From positions 62,001-126,000 of the forward strand of contig NZ_LPUY01000074.1 in the NCBI RefSeq assembly GCF_001518015.1: a DNA stretch of 64,000 nt. The letters run 5' to 3'. Position 1 is the first letter of the stretch. Every line of letters starts with the position of its first letter. This DNA comes from Tritonibacter horizontis. Lineage in GTDB: Bacteria > Pseudomonadota > Alphaproteobacteria > Rhodobacterales > Rhodobacteraceae. Shown here piece after piece: positions 17,806-27,333 of this stretch. The notes below the pieces were generated by a model that saw only the letters and a program-made list of their open reading frames with translations, did no database searches and was not told the DNA's origin. The position numbers and the translations under genes were made by a program.

Positions 17806-20277
17806 CTAGTTCCTGGGCAGGATCCGGGTGACACCAACGGCGGCGGCCCGTGCGAGATCTTCATCGAGGGACATCGGAAGATATTCACCGCGTCGCCAGA
17901 ATTGCGCCATATCGTCATAGAACCGGGACAGGAAATGGCCCGATTGACCGGTCGCAATGATGAACAAAGAACTGTCCGGATCCGCGAAATCGTAGACGCC
18001 CCGATAGCCAGCGGCATGGACATTTTCAAAGGGGCGTATCGCAGCGGCCGAGGTCAGACCGCGCTGCAAGGTGTTGTCGCCGCCGCTGGTTGATTGCCGA
18101 ATATTCACGAAATACCGCAGCAACGGAACCTCGCCGAGGACTTCGTGGTCGTGGGTGGCCTGATGGGCATCGCCCCAACGCAAGGCTTCGAGAGCGTTGC
18201 CATAGTTTTCGTCGATATCGACCAGCGCATCGTCCAGCGCCAGTCGTGCCATGTCGGAACAGGTCTCGACCGGGGTACTGCGACGGACATCGCACCAGAT
18301 GGCGGCCCCATCGACATCGCGGAACACCCGTTCCAGAAACAGGGGATCAACCCGAGAGAACGCATCGGCCAAGGCGCCAAGCTCGTCGTCGATCAGGCGT
18401 TTTTGCAAAGCTCTTACCCAACTCGCATAGATCAGGGGTTCCGGCAGATGTTCGTTCATCTCGCCGTTCCATTCCGCGAGCAGGGAGAGTGCTATCTGAC
18501 GCTGGCGGGCCGGAGTCCCGCTTGGGGCGGCTTCGCCGGTGAACCAGAGGTTTGCCCCGATCAACGGCAGCAGGGTCCTGGCGCTGTAGGAGACGGTATC
18601 TAACTGCGCCTCAATGAAACTGTCGCGGGTGTGAACTTCGCGCATTTGCATCAAGCGGCGCCATCTGTTGATGCGCTGGGTATCACCCCATTCAAACGAC
18701 ACATGGTTGGGAAAGGGGCGGTCCAGAAGTTTGTTGTTGGTATTTCCGACGATGCCGCCACGGGGATCAATGAACTCCGGGTTGGCGGTATAGGGCAGGC
18801 GGCCCTGCCATTTGTTTTCCCGTCGCCAGCCCTGGTTTGGCAAACGCCCCTGGCTTTGATTGCCGAGCGCGCGATCTGGCATTGTCCCGACGGTTTTCAT
18901 GGCCACGGTCTGGCCATCCGCGAGCGTCAGGTTCTGGGATGGGGCGACAAACCCTTCACCGATTTCAATCGCTTGCGATATTGAATCGGCGCGCATCAGC
19001 TCCAGCGCGGCTGTCATTGACGTGTCGGTCTCGGACAGGGCCGTCCAGCCCAGCGACACCACATGCCCAGGTGGTGTAATGGCGGCGAGGTTGAAGAGCG
19101 ATCCAGGCAAAACCGGGCCATTTTCGGTCCAGCGGAGCGTCAGGGTGAGCGGCTCGGCCCCCTTGATCTGCACGATCGAAGGGCGGGATACGAAATCCTT
19201 GTATCCGTTCGGGCTGAGATATTGCTGGCTGTTGTCGGGGTTGACCTTTTCGATAAAGAGGTCCTGATCATCAAGGTAGGAGGAGGTTATCCCCCAGCCC
19301 AGGTGCTGCGAACGGCCGGTGAGGACGGCCGGAATGCCGGGAATGGTGCCGCCGATCACGCCGCCTGTTCCCAGTTCGAGCCGCGCCAGATACCAGGTTC
19401 CGGGGGCGGTCAGTTTCAAATGTGGGTCATTCGCCAACAGCGTGCCACCTGTTGCCGACCGGCTTGGGGCCGCGGCCCAGGCGTTGGACGCCCCTGCAAG
19501 TCCGCGTTCCGCGACCGGCATCATGCTGGCCAGTTCGGTCCTGTTCTGGGGGCGGTCCTGCAGTTGAGGAAACAGGTTGGTGTACTCTGGCAGCGTCGCG
19601 GTGCCGGCGCCGGGCGCATCGGGAAGGATGTCTCGGAGCCGAGCCGGATCGTCCAGCGCAATCGACGTCTGAGCACGCAGGATTTCCTCCTGCATATGCG
19701 GTGACAGTTGCAGCGCCATCAGTTTTACAAGGGCGATACTGTCCGCGGGCTGCCAGGGGGCGATCGGCATGTTGAACAGAAACATCTCGGGCGCCCCACG
19801 ACCCAGGGCCCGTTCGTTGATTTCCTGAAGACGCGCGTTGACGCCGGCTGAATAGGCTTCCAGCGCGCGCAGGGTTTCCGGACTTTGGGCGGAGACGGAG
19901 CTCCGCGCCAACCGGTAAAGGTCGAGCCGCCGCAGAAAGCTGTCAGTCTTGACCGTGCGGGCGCCGAAAACCTCCGACAGGCGGCCCTGCGCAGTCCGGC
20001 GCATCACCGCCATCTGCCACAACCGGTCCTGGGCATGGGCATAACCAAGCCCGAAAAACACATCTTCATCCGAGGCGCCAAAACTGCCGAAGATATGCGG
20101 CACATTGGCGTGATCCCGCACGATTTCAACCGGAGCCGTGGGGCCGGGCAGGGTGATTTCCTTATCATAGTTTGGCAGCGACTGGGACGCGAGGAAATAG
20201 ACCAGAATTCCGCCGAGCAAACCGAGCAGAATCGAACCGGCCGTCAGCCGAAGGAGCCAGCGAAAAAGGCGTGCCAT
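17806..20277 (-). CDS. penicillin acylase family N-terminal-nucleophile amidase
   Basis: 823-residue self-processing Ntn hydrolase of the penicillin/acyl-homoserine-lactone acylase family. An N-terminal hydrophobic helix (about 10-30) anchors or exports it. The alpha chain runs to about 263; the mature beta chain should start at Ser264 in GASNAWAAAP, the conserved autocatalytic nucleophile site. An Asn in the NTNNKLLDRPFP region is the probable oxyanion residue. Substrate cannot be told: penicillins, homoserine lactones or other N-acyl amides are all seen in the family. It stands alone, divergent from the dehydrogenase gene. Confidence 0.9.
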   Translation of the reverse strand: MARLFRWLLRLTAGSILLGLLGGILVYFLASQSLPNYDKEITLPGPTAPVEIVRDHANVPHIFGSFGASDEDVFFGLGYAHAQDRLWQMAVMRRTAQGRLSEVFGARTVKTDSFLRRLDLYRLARSSVSAQSPETLRALEAYSAGVNARLQEINERALGRGAPEMFLFNMPIAPWQPADSIALVKLMALQLSPHMQEEILRAQTSIALDDPARLRDILPDAPGAGTATLPEYTNLFPQLQDRPQNRTELASMMPVAERGLAGASNAWAAAPSRSATGGTLLANDPHLKLTAPGTWYLARLELGTGGVIGGTIPGIPAVLTGRSQHLGWGITSSYLDDQDLFIEKVNPDNSQQYLSPNGYKDFVSRPSIVQIKGAEPLTLTLRWTENGPVLPGSLFNLAAITPPGHVVSLGWTALSETDTSMTAALELMRADSISQAIEIGEGFVAPSQNLTLADGQTVAMKTVGTMPDRALGNQSQGRLPNQGWRRENKWQGRLPYTANPEFIDPRGGIVGNTNNKLLDRPFPNHVSFEWGDTQRINRWRRLMQMREVHTRDSFIEAQLDTVSYSARTLLPLIGANLWFTGEAAPSGTPARQRQIALSLLAEWNGEMNEHLPEPLIYASWVRALQKRLIDDELGALADAFSRVDPLFLERVFRDVDGAAIWCDVRRSTPVETCSDMARLALDDALVDIDENYGNALEALRWGDAHQATHDHEVLGEVPLLRYFVNIRQSTSGGDNTLQRGLTSAAAIRPFENVHAAGYRGVYDFADPDSSLFIIATGQSGHFLSRFYDDMAQFWRRGEYLPMSLDEDLARAAAVGVTRILPRN

Positions 20278-20391
20278 TCTTTGTCTATTCCCTTGGAATT
20301 TCTATATTTGTCGGAGACCCGCGTTGCGTTTGGGCGAGTGGCTGCTAGAGTTGGCGCCAACATATGCGAAGACACAACAGGGGGAAAGGAC

Positions 20392-21264
20392 ATGACAAAA
20401 GTTGCGTTCCTTGGACTTGGCGTCATGGGGTATCCGATGGCGGCACATCTGCAAAAGGCAGGCTATAACGTTACCGTCTATAACCGCACGACCGCAAAGG
20501 CTGAGGCCTGGGTCGCGGCGCATGGTGGCGCCAGCGCAGCCACACCGCGCGCCGCCGCCGCTGGTGCGGATTTCGTGATGTCCTGCGTTGGAAACGATGA
20601 CGATCTGCGCTCCGTCTGCCTTGGGCCCGAAGGGGCCTTGGCGGGTCTGTCCGCCGGCAGCATTTTTGTCGATCACACCACGGTTTCAGCGAAAGTCACG
20701 ACAGAGCTCTATGCGGCTGCGGCTGAGCGACAGATCGGGTTTGTGGATGCGCCAGTCTCTGGCGGTCAGGCGGGCGCCGAAAACGGTGTCTTGTCGATCA
20801 TGTGTGGCGGTGACGCTGACATCTATGAGAAAGCGGCCCCAGTGATGGCGGCCTATTCCCGCATTTGCCGCCGTCTGGGGGATAGCGGTGCGGGTCAGAT
20901 GACAAAAATGTGCAACCAGATCGCGATTGCCGGCCTTGTTCAAGGTCTCAGCGAAGCGCTGCATTTCGCCGAAAAGGCTGGGCTGGATGGGCGTGCTGTG
21001 GTTGAGGTGATCAGCCAGGGGGCCGCAGGCAGCTGGCAAATGGCCAATCGCTACGAAACCATGCTCGACGATCAGTTCGAACATGGTTTTGCTGTCGACT
21101 GGATGCGCAAGGATCTGGGCATTTGTCTGGATACAGCGGACGACATAGCGGCCAGCCTGCCGGTCACGGCTTTGGTGGATCAATTCTACAAGGATGTGCA
21201 AAAACTCGGCGGCGGGCGTTGGGACACGTCGTCGTTGATTAAACGTCTGCGGGCGATGGGCTAA
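20392..21264 (+). CDS. NAD(P)-dependent beta-hydroxyacid dehydrogenase (HIBADH family)
   Basis: 290-residue member of the 3-hydroxyisobutyrate/tartronate-semialdehyde reductase family. Seen: the Rossmann motif FLGLGVMGYPMA at the N-terminus, the substrate-loop signature FVDAPVSGGQAGAE (about 120-133), and GAGQMTKMCNQ with the catalytic lysine. ATG 20392 has GGGGAAAGGA just upstream; the longer open frame upstream is antisense to the acylase. Valine breakdown is possible, but there are no mmsA or other valine genes nearby, so the substrate is open. A strong hairpin follows. Confidence 0.9.
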   Translation: MTKVAFLGLGVMGYPMAAHLQKAGYNVTVYNRTTAKAEAWVAAHGGASAATPRAAAAGADFVMSCVGNDDDLRSVCLGPEGALAGLSAGSIFVDHTTVSAKVTTELYAAAAERQIGFVDAPVSGGQAGAENGVLSIMCGGDADIYEKAAPVMAAYSRICRRLGDSGAGQMTKMCNQIAIAGLVQGLSEALHFAEKAGLDGRAVVEVISQGAAGSWQMANRYETMLDDQFEHGFAVDWMRKDLGICLDTADDIAASLPVTALVDQFYKDVQKLGGGRWDTSSLIKRLRAMG

Positions 21265-21288
21265 TCGGCCCCGCAACCGACCTGCAAC

Positions 21289-21321
21289 GTAAAAGCCTCC
21301 CACATTAGGGGAGGCTTTTAC
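21289..21321. terminator. bidirectional intrinsic terminator
   Basis: A perfect 13-bp stem (left arm 21289-21301 GTAAAAGCCTCCC, right arm 21309-21321) with a 7-base loop; the A-run in the left arm and T-run in the right arm serve both directions. It lies between the convergent dehydrogenase and SYLF genes. Confidence 0.88.
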
Positions 21322-21351
21322 GCATCTGGAAAAGATGAAGAAAGAAAACGA

Positions 21352-21924
21352 TCAGGGGATGATGCGGGTGTATTTCGATCCCTCAAGCGTGGCGCCCACA
21401 CGGAGCCCGGCTTGGCCAAAGATTGCAGCGATCACCGGTGCCGTCAGCGTATTGGTATCTGCGGTCAGCGAATTGCCTTCGTCGCGCACCACATATTCCA
21501 GGTCGGCCCCAGCCGTCCAGCCCGAGGATCTGCGGAAACGGGCAAGGGCTGCGTCGGTCATGAAGAACAAGACATGTGCATATTGTTGCGCGCCAATCTG
21601 AAGCCCGGCGTTGCCTTTGACCGAAGAATAAAAATCGACGGTGACGCCATTTATGCGCAATGCCCCACGACCGTAAGCGCCCCCAAAGATGAACCCGGCC
21701 TCGGTGACCAAGGGGATGATCAACATGCCCGCAGCCTTTTGCGCCAGATCCCGTGTGCCGGGGTAGGTGCTGTACATCTGGTTTAGGGTGGCGTCGACGC
21801 GGGCATCAATCTTGACATCATTCGAGTTGCCGACCCCATTCCCACAAGCGGCGGTCATCGCCAGCGTCGCGATACCAGCGGTGGCAAAGGACCGGCGGGA
21901 CAGCTTTGAATTGTCTCTGCTCAT
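21352..21924 (-). CDS. SYLF/YSC84-domain lipoprotein
   Basis: 190-residue exported protein. The N-terminus has a twin-arginine-like SRRSFATAG, a hydrophobic stretch, and a lipobox-like MTAAC at about residue 26, so it may be a Tat-exported lipoprotein. The remainder matches the YSC84/SYLF lipid-binding family: AGMLIIPLVTEAGFIFGGAYGRGAL and the late VGATLEGSKYTRI. Function in bacteria is poorly known; lipid binding at the envelope is the family-level inference. Confidence 0.84.
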   Translation of the reverse strand: MSRDNSKLSRRSFATAGIATLAMTAACGNGVGNSNDVKIDARVDATLNQMYSTYPGTRDLAQKAAGMLIIPLVTEAGFIFGGAYGRGALRINGVTVDFYSSVKGNAGLQIGAQQYAHVLFFMTDAALARFRRSSGWTAGADLEYVVRDEGNSLTADTNTLTAPVIAAIFGQAGLRVGATLEGSKYTRIIP

Positions 21925-22071
21925 TTTCTACGAACCTGCAAGTTGTTAGGGCGCGACGTGCACCGGGTTGGTGGACGTTATAGTCGCAATCGGTCGGACT
22001 GTCATCTTGAAGTCAAGTCCGCTGCGCGGCTTCTCGCTCTTTTGGCGGCGGGGCCCAGGTCAGGCGGGACT

Positions 22072-23070
22072 TCAGCCGTTCAGGATCCGCGCGACATCGG
22101 GTGCGAAATAGGTCAGGACGCCGTCGCAACCGGCGCGTCGAAAGGCCATCAGACTCTCCAGCATGACCTGTTCGCCATTGATCCATCCGTTCTGTGCCGC
22201 AGCCTGGATCATCGCGTACTCACCGGACACCTGATAGGCAAAGGTGGGCACACCGAATTCCGTCTTCACGCGGTGACATATATCCAGATAGGCGAGGCCG
22301 GGTTTTATCATCACCATGTCGGCGCCCTCGTCCAGGTCGCGGGCGATCATGCGCATGGCCTCGTTGGAGTTGCCCGCGTCCATTTGGTAGGTTTTCTTGT
22401 CCCCTTTCAGCGCGCCTGAAGCCCCGACAGCATCCCGAAACGGCCCGTAAAACCCTGAGGCATATTTGGCCGAATAGGACAGGATGGAGACATTGCGAAA
22501 CCCCTTCTGTTCCAGAGCGTTGCGCATCGCACCAACCCGACCGTCCATCATGTCGGACGGGCCGATGATATCGGCACCGGCCTCAGCTTGGGCCAATGTC
22601 ATCTTCACCAGCGCCTCGACCGTTTCGTCGTTACGAATTTCACCTTCAATAACAAAGCCATCGTGCCCATTGATGTTGTAGGGATCAAGCGCAACATCCG
22701 TCATGACGGCCAGTTCTGGCACGGCCTTCTTGATCCCGCGGATCGCCCGGTTGCACAGGTTGTCCGGGTTCCAGGCCTCGGCGCATTCCTCTGTCTTGAG
22801 AGAGGGATCCGTATAGGGGAACAGGCAGATGGCCGGAATTCCGAGGTTGTGGGCCTCGACGGCGGCTTCAACGACTTTGTCTACGGAGCGCCGCAGAACG
22901 CCGGGCATCGACATGACAGGCTCTTCGACCCCCTCGCCATCGCGCACAAAAACGGGCCAGATCAGGTCATTGACGGACAGTTCGTTTTCACGCGTCAGAT
23001 TGCGCAAGGCAGCAGTCGCCCGCAGCCGACGCGGCCGGGCAGCGGGAAAGGAGGCAGGGTACACTGGCAT
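22072..23070 (-). CDS. hemB: delta-aminolevulinic acid dehydratase (porphobilinogen synthase)
   Basis: Condenses two 5-aminolevulinate molecules to porphobilinogen for haem and, in some relatives, bacteriochlorophyll. 332 residues from ATG 23070 (MPVYPASFPAARPRR); longer starts add no family similarity. Schiff-base lysines are Lys202 (LSYSAKYASGFYGP) and Lys256 (MIKPGLAYLD). The metal-site region reads DVALDPYNINGHDG instead of the cysteine-rich zinc form, so this is the magnesium-dependent type known from alphaproteobacteria and pseudomonads. Divergent from the membrane-protein gene at 23231. Confidence 0.96.
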   Translation of the reverse strand: MPVYPASFPAARPRRLRATAALRNLTRENELSVNDLIWPVFVRDGEGVEEPVMSMPGVLRRSVDKVVEAAVEAHNLGIPAICLFPYTDPSLKTEECAEAWNPDNLCNRAIRGIKKAVPELAVMTDVALDPYNINGHDGFVIEGEIRNDETVEALVKMTLAQAEAGADIIGPSDMMDGRVGAMRNALEQKGFRNVSILSYSAKYASGFYGPFRDAVGASGALKGDKKTYQMDAGNSNEAMRMIARDLDEGADMVMIKPGLAYLDICHRVKTEFGVPTFAYQVSGEYAMIQAAAQNGWINGEQVMLESLMAFRRAGCDGVLTYFAPDVARILNG

Positions 23071-23230
23071 CTTGGTCTCTGGTTTCGTTCCGGTCCCTAT
23101 GGGTGACATGGATCCGGAGTGTTTCACAAGTGCCCTGTCCATGCATTTGTATCGCAGCAGCCCTTGTGTCGCGTCGCTCACCATTGGATATAGGGTCCTA
23201 CATTGCTCGACCGTGGAGGTTTGAGATCAC

Positions 23231-23776
23231 TTGTCAGGGAATGGACCGGCCTTGGATCTGTTTAGCTTAATCGTCGAAATGATCGACCTGAGGTCTTTCT
23301 CAAACCTTTGGTATTGGATCGCATTGGCGGTGCTGTGGTCCTCCGCCAGCCATTGGGTCCTTGGCGTGCCCTACGATATGGTAGGCCGGGCGTCTCGAAT
23401 GGGCGGGCAAGCGGCACAGGATCTCCAGGATGCTGTCAGGATTCAGATCAACAGACTGCTGTATATCACTGATATTACAGGAGTGTTCCTGATTTCATTC
23501 ATGTTCTTTCTGGTGACGACCTTGCTTCTTCTTGGGTTCGCCTATGGCGTGGAGTTTGCCCAGGCGCTGGTCCTCATGGTGTTGCCGATGAACGTTGTCG
23601 GGCTGATCAATCTTTCGGCGGCCCGCGCGGTACAGGCAACCCCGCATGACGACCGGGCCTTGAGAAGCCGTCTGACGCGCACGAGGTTTTATATTCAACT
23701 TGTTGGAATCGTGTCGATATTTGTAACTGCCATTTGGGGGATGTATCAGAATCTCTCGATCGGCGTGTTCGGTTGA
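23231..23776 (+). CDS. unknown four-helix inner-membrane protein
   Basis: 181 residues, apparently all-helical, with hydrophobic segments at about 25-46, 84-106, 107-128 and 152-171 and a charged cytoplasmic stretch (about 50-78) between the first two. No motif that I can tie to a function. The start is uncertain: TTG 23231 has GGAGG eleven bases upstream, TTG 23252 would begin LDLFSLIVEMIDLRSF, and ATG 23279 lacks a ribosome site. mfd begins 34 bases after the stop. I have an impression of similar proteins throughout roseobacters, but nothing here shows the role. Confidence 0.75.
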   Translation: MSGNGPALDLFSLIVEMIDLRSFSNLWYWIALAVLWSSASHWVLGVPYDMVGRASRMGGQAAQDLQDAVRIQINRLLYITDITGVFLISFMFFLVTTLLLLGFAYGVEFAQALVLMVLPMNVVGLINLSAARAVQATPHDDRALRSRLTRTRFYIQLVGIVSIFVTAIWGMYQNLSIGVFG

Positions 23777-23810
23777 AGAAAACGACCCAGGCGAGCGAGG
23801 GAACATAGTG

Positions 23811-26800
23811 ATGGCTCAGCAATCCGTTGTCATGGGGGGCGCACCCGAAGGCTTTGACGCGCGCCTTGTCCTGAAGGAGTTGGATCGTGGTGGCGCGCCG
23901 GTTTTGCACATCGCGCGGGACGACAAACGTATGGAGGCCATGCGCGCGGCGCTGCGGTTCTTTGCGCCCGCTGTGCCGGTTTTTGTTTTCCCGGGTTGGG
24001 ATTGTTTGCCTTATGATCGTGTTTCCCCAAACGCCGATATCTCTGCCGCCCGCATGGCCACGCTTGCGGCATTGGTGCACGGCATGCCGCAACAGTTCAT
24101 TGTCCTCACGACATTGAACGCTGCAATGCAGCGTGTGCCTGCGCGGACTGTGCTGAAAGAAGCGGCCTTTTCGGCCAGTGTTAATTCACGAATTGATGAA
24201 GGCGCGCTGCGTAACTTCCTGGTTCGAATGGGGTTCTCTCAAAGCCCGACGGTGATGGAGCCAGGCGATTATGCAGTGCGGGGTGGGATCATCGACATCT
24301 TTCCGCCCGGCCAAAGCGGGCCCGTTCGGCTGGATTTGTTTGGAGATGTCCTCGACGGCGCGCGCCGGTTTGATCCGTCGAGCCAGCGGACCACGGAAAA
24401 ATTGGACCTGGTAGAGTTGGCTCCGGTCTCTGAGGTGATCCTTGACGAAGCCGCCATAACCCGGTTTCGCCAGAACTATCGCATCGAATTTGGCGCGGCC
24501 GGCAATGACGATCCGCTGTATGAGGCCGTCAGCGCCGGTCGGAAACACCAGGGCATGGAGCATTGGCTGCCGTTTTTCCATGAAAAACTGGAAACCCTGT
24601 TCGACTACCTGCCGGGGGCTGCGGTGACGTTGGACGACCAACTGACTGCGGCGCGGCTGGCGCGCTGGGACAGCATAGCCGACCAATATGAAACGCGCAA
24701 AATTGCGATGGCTGCAAAGGGGCGGATGGATTCAGTCTATAAGCCAACACCACCGCACCGTTTGTATCTGGATGATGACGCCTGGGTGGCACAGGTTGAG
24801 GCCCACCGTTGCATTCAATTCCATCCCTTGCCCCAGGCTTCGGGGCCTGGCGTTGTTGACGCGGGTGGCCGCATCGGGCGCAACTTCGCTCCAGAGCGCC
24901 AACAGGAAAGCATAAGCCTTTTTGGAGCTTTGGCGGACCATCTTAAACAAAAAATGGCCAACGGGCCGGTGGTTGTTGCCTCCTATTCCGAAGGTGCCCG
25001 CGAACGCTTGAGCGGCTTGATCGAAGACGAAGGTCTGGCCGAAGCAATTCCGGTGGCGGATGGCACAAGGGTTGGGAAATCCGGGCTGCATCTGGCGGTC
25101 TGGGCATTGGAGCACGGCTTCGAGGCCCCGGATATGACGGTTGTTTCCGAGCAGGACGTGCTGGGGGACCGTCTGATCCGCAGCCCGAAAAAACGCAGGA
25201 AAGCCGAGAACTTCCTGACCGAAGCTCAATCACTCAGCCCGGGCAATCTCGTGGTCCATGTCGACCACGGTATAGGGCGATACATCGGCATGGAAGTCGT
25301 GACGGCCGCTGGGGCCGCGCATGAATGTCTGCTGTTGGAATATGCAGAGGACGCCAAGCTTTATCTGCCCGTCGAAAACATCGAATTGCTGTCGAAATAT
25401 GGTCATGACGAGGGCCTGCTGGACCGATTGGGCGGCGGAGCCTGGCAGGCTAAAAAAGCGCGGCTGAAAGAACGCATTCGCGAGATGGCGGATCGTCTGA
25501 TCCGGATTGCCGCTGAGCGTGCGCTTCGGAAAGCACCGGCGATGGATCCGCCGCCGCACGCCTGGGAGGAATTTTCAGCACGTTTTCCCTATCAGGAAAC
25601 CGACGACCAGCTACGTGCGATCGATGACGTCATGACCGACCTGAATTCTGGCCAACCGATGGACCGGTTGGTCTGCGGCGATGTCGGGTTCGGCAAGACA
25701 GAGGTGGCCATGCGCGCGGCTTTTGTTGCAGCGATGTCCGGACTGCAGGTGGCAATCGTTGCGCCGACAACCCTATTGGCGCGCCAACATGCTGCCGGGT
25801 TCAAGGAACGGTTTCGTGGGTTTCCTTTGGAAGTCAGGCAGTTGTCCAGATTTGTTCCATCAAAGGAAGCGAGCAAAACCCGCGAAGGAATGGCCAAGGG
25901 AACCGTTGATATCGTGGTGGGCACCCACGCGTTGTTGGCCAAGAACATCCGTTTCAAAAATCTTGGGCTCTTGATCATCGATGAAGAACAGCATTTCGGG
26001 GTGGCCCACAAGGAGCGCCTGAAGCAGCTTCGCTCTGACATTCATGTGCTGACTCTGACCGCCACTCCGATCCCCAGGACACTTCAACTTAGCCTCACAG
26101 GTGTGCGGGATCTCTCGATTATTGGCACACCGCCGGTCGATAGGCTGGCGATCCGGACCTATGTGACGGAGTTTGACGCTGTGACCGTGCGCGAGGCATT
26201 GTTGCGCGAACACTATCGTGGCGGGCAGAGTTTTTATGTGGTGCCTCGGCTTTCAGACTTGCCGGAGATTGAGGCCTTTCTCAAAGAGCAGCTTCCTGAG
26301 TTGAGCTATGTGGTTGCACATGGCCAAATGGCCGCCGGCGAGTTGGATGACCGAATGAATGCCTTTTATGACGGCAAATACGACGTCCTGTTGGCGACCA
26401 CGATTGTGGAATCCGGTCTCGACATTCCAACCGCCAATACCATGGTCGTACATCGTGCGGACATGTTTGGCCTGGCCCAGCTCTATCAAATTCGCGGACG
26501 GGTGGGACGCTCCAAAACCCGCGCCTATGCCTATCTGACGACTAAGCCACGGGCGCGCTTGACCGCTACGGCAGAGAAACGCCTTCGGGTTCTTGGGTCT
26601 CTGGATACCTTGGGAGCGGGCTTTACCTTGGCGTCGCAAGACCTTGATATCAGGGGCGCGGGGAACCTTCTGGGTGAGGAACAATCCGGCCAGATGCGCG
26701 ACGTCGGTTACGAGCTGTACCAATCAATGCTGGAAGAAGCGATTACGAAAATCAAGTCTGGCGAAGTCGACGGCCTGGTTGAAGACAACGATCAATGGGC

Positions 26801-27275
26801 CCCACAGATCAACCTTGGCGTGCCTGTTCTGATCCCGGAAGCGTATGTTCCCGATCTGGATGTCCGGCTTGGGCTTTATCGTCGCCTGTCATCGCTGGAT
26901 TCCAAAGTCGAACTGGAAGGTTTCGCGGCAGAACTGATCGACCGTTTTGGTCCTTTGCCGAAAGAGGTCAACACCTTGATGCTCGTTGTTCGTATCAAGA
27001 CGATGTGCAAAAAGGCCGGGATTGCGAAGCTGGACGGCGGTCCGAAAGGGGCCACCCTTCAATTTCACAACGACAAGTTCGCCTCCCCCCAAGGGCTTGT
27101 GGAGTTTATCCAGGCCCAGGACGGCCTGGCCAAGGTCAAGGACAACAAGATTGTCGTGCGGCGGGACTGGAAAAAGGACAGCGACAAGATCAAGGGCGCC
27201 TTCTCCATCGCGCGGGATCTGGCGGAAAAAGTTGTCGCGGAGAAAAAGCGCAAGCTTGCCAAAGCACAGAGTTAA
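23811..27275 (+). CDS. mfd: transcription-repair coupling factor Mfd
   Basis: ATP-driven translocase that dislodges RNA polymerase stalled at DNA lesions and recruits UvrA. 1154 residues: N-terminal UvrB-like domains (for example FVFPGWDCLPYDRVSP and VRGGIIDIFPPGQ), a CarD-like RNA-polymerase-interaction domain (about 475-570, with VVHVDHGIGRYIGME), the motor with Walker A GDVGFGKT (Lys629), DEEQ at 724-727 and TATPIPRTL, and the C-terminal regulatory domain. ATG 23811 is preceded by GAGGGAA; a GTG three bases upstream is also in frame. Confidence 0.97.
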   Translation: MAQQSVVMGGAPEGFDARLVLKELDRGGAPVLHIARDDKRMEAMRAALRFFAPAVPVFVFPGWDCLPYDRVSPNADISAARMATLAALVHGMPQQFIVLTTLNAAMQRVPARTVLKEAAFSASVNSRIDEGALRNFLVRMGFSQSPTVMEPGDYAVRGGIIDIFPPGQSGPVRLDLFGDVLDGARRFDPSSQRTTEKLDLVELAPVSEVILDEAAITRFRQNYRIEFGAAGNDDPLYEAVSAGRKHQGMEHWLPFFHEKLETLFDYLPGAAVTLDDQLTAARLARWDSIADQYETRKIAMAAKGRMDSVYKPTPPHRLYLDDDAWVAQVEAHRCIQFHPLPQASGPGVVDAGGRIGRNFAPERQQESISLFGALADHLKQKMANGPVVVASYSEGARERLSGLIEDEGLAEAIPVADGTRVGKSGLHLAVWALEHGFEAPDMTVVSEQDVLGDRLIRSPKKRRKAENFLTEAQSLSPGNLVVHVDHGIGRYIGMEVVTAAGAAHECLLLEYAEDAKLYLPVENIELLSKYGHDEGLLDRLGGGAWQAKKARLKERIREMADRLIRIAAERALRKAPAMDPPPHAWEEFSARFPYQETDDQLRAIDDVMTDLNSGQPMDRLVCGDVGFGKTEVAMRAAFVAAMSGLQVAIVAPTTLLARQHAAGFKERFRGFPLEVRQLSRFVPSKEASKTREGMAKGTVDIVVGTHALLAKNIRFKNLGLLIIDEEQHFGVAHKERLKQLRSDIHVLTLTATPIPRTLQLSLTGVRDLSIIGTPPVDRLAIRTYVTEFDAVTVREALLREHYRGGQSFYVVPRLSDLPEIEAFLKEQLPELSYVVAHGQMAAGELDDRMNAFYDGKYDVLLATTIVESGLDIPTANTMVVHRADMFGLAQLYQIRGRVGRSKTRAYAYLTTKPRARLTATAEKRLRVLGSLDTLGAGFTLASQDLDIRGAGNLLGEEQSGQMRDVGYELYQSMLEEAITKIKSGEVDGLVEDNDQWAPQINLGVPVLIPEAYVPDLDVRLGLYRRLSSLDSKVELEGFAAELIDRFGPLPKEVNTLMLVVRIKTMCKKAGIAKLDGGPKGATLQFHNDKFASPQGLVEFIQAQDGLAKVKDNKIVVRRDWKKDSDKIKGAFSIARDLAEKVVAEKKRKLAKAQS

Positions 27276-27333
27276 ACCGTCCTGTTTCAGTTGAATAGGG
27301 CCGGTTCTTCATGTGCCTTGGCAAGAGGGGCGT

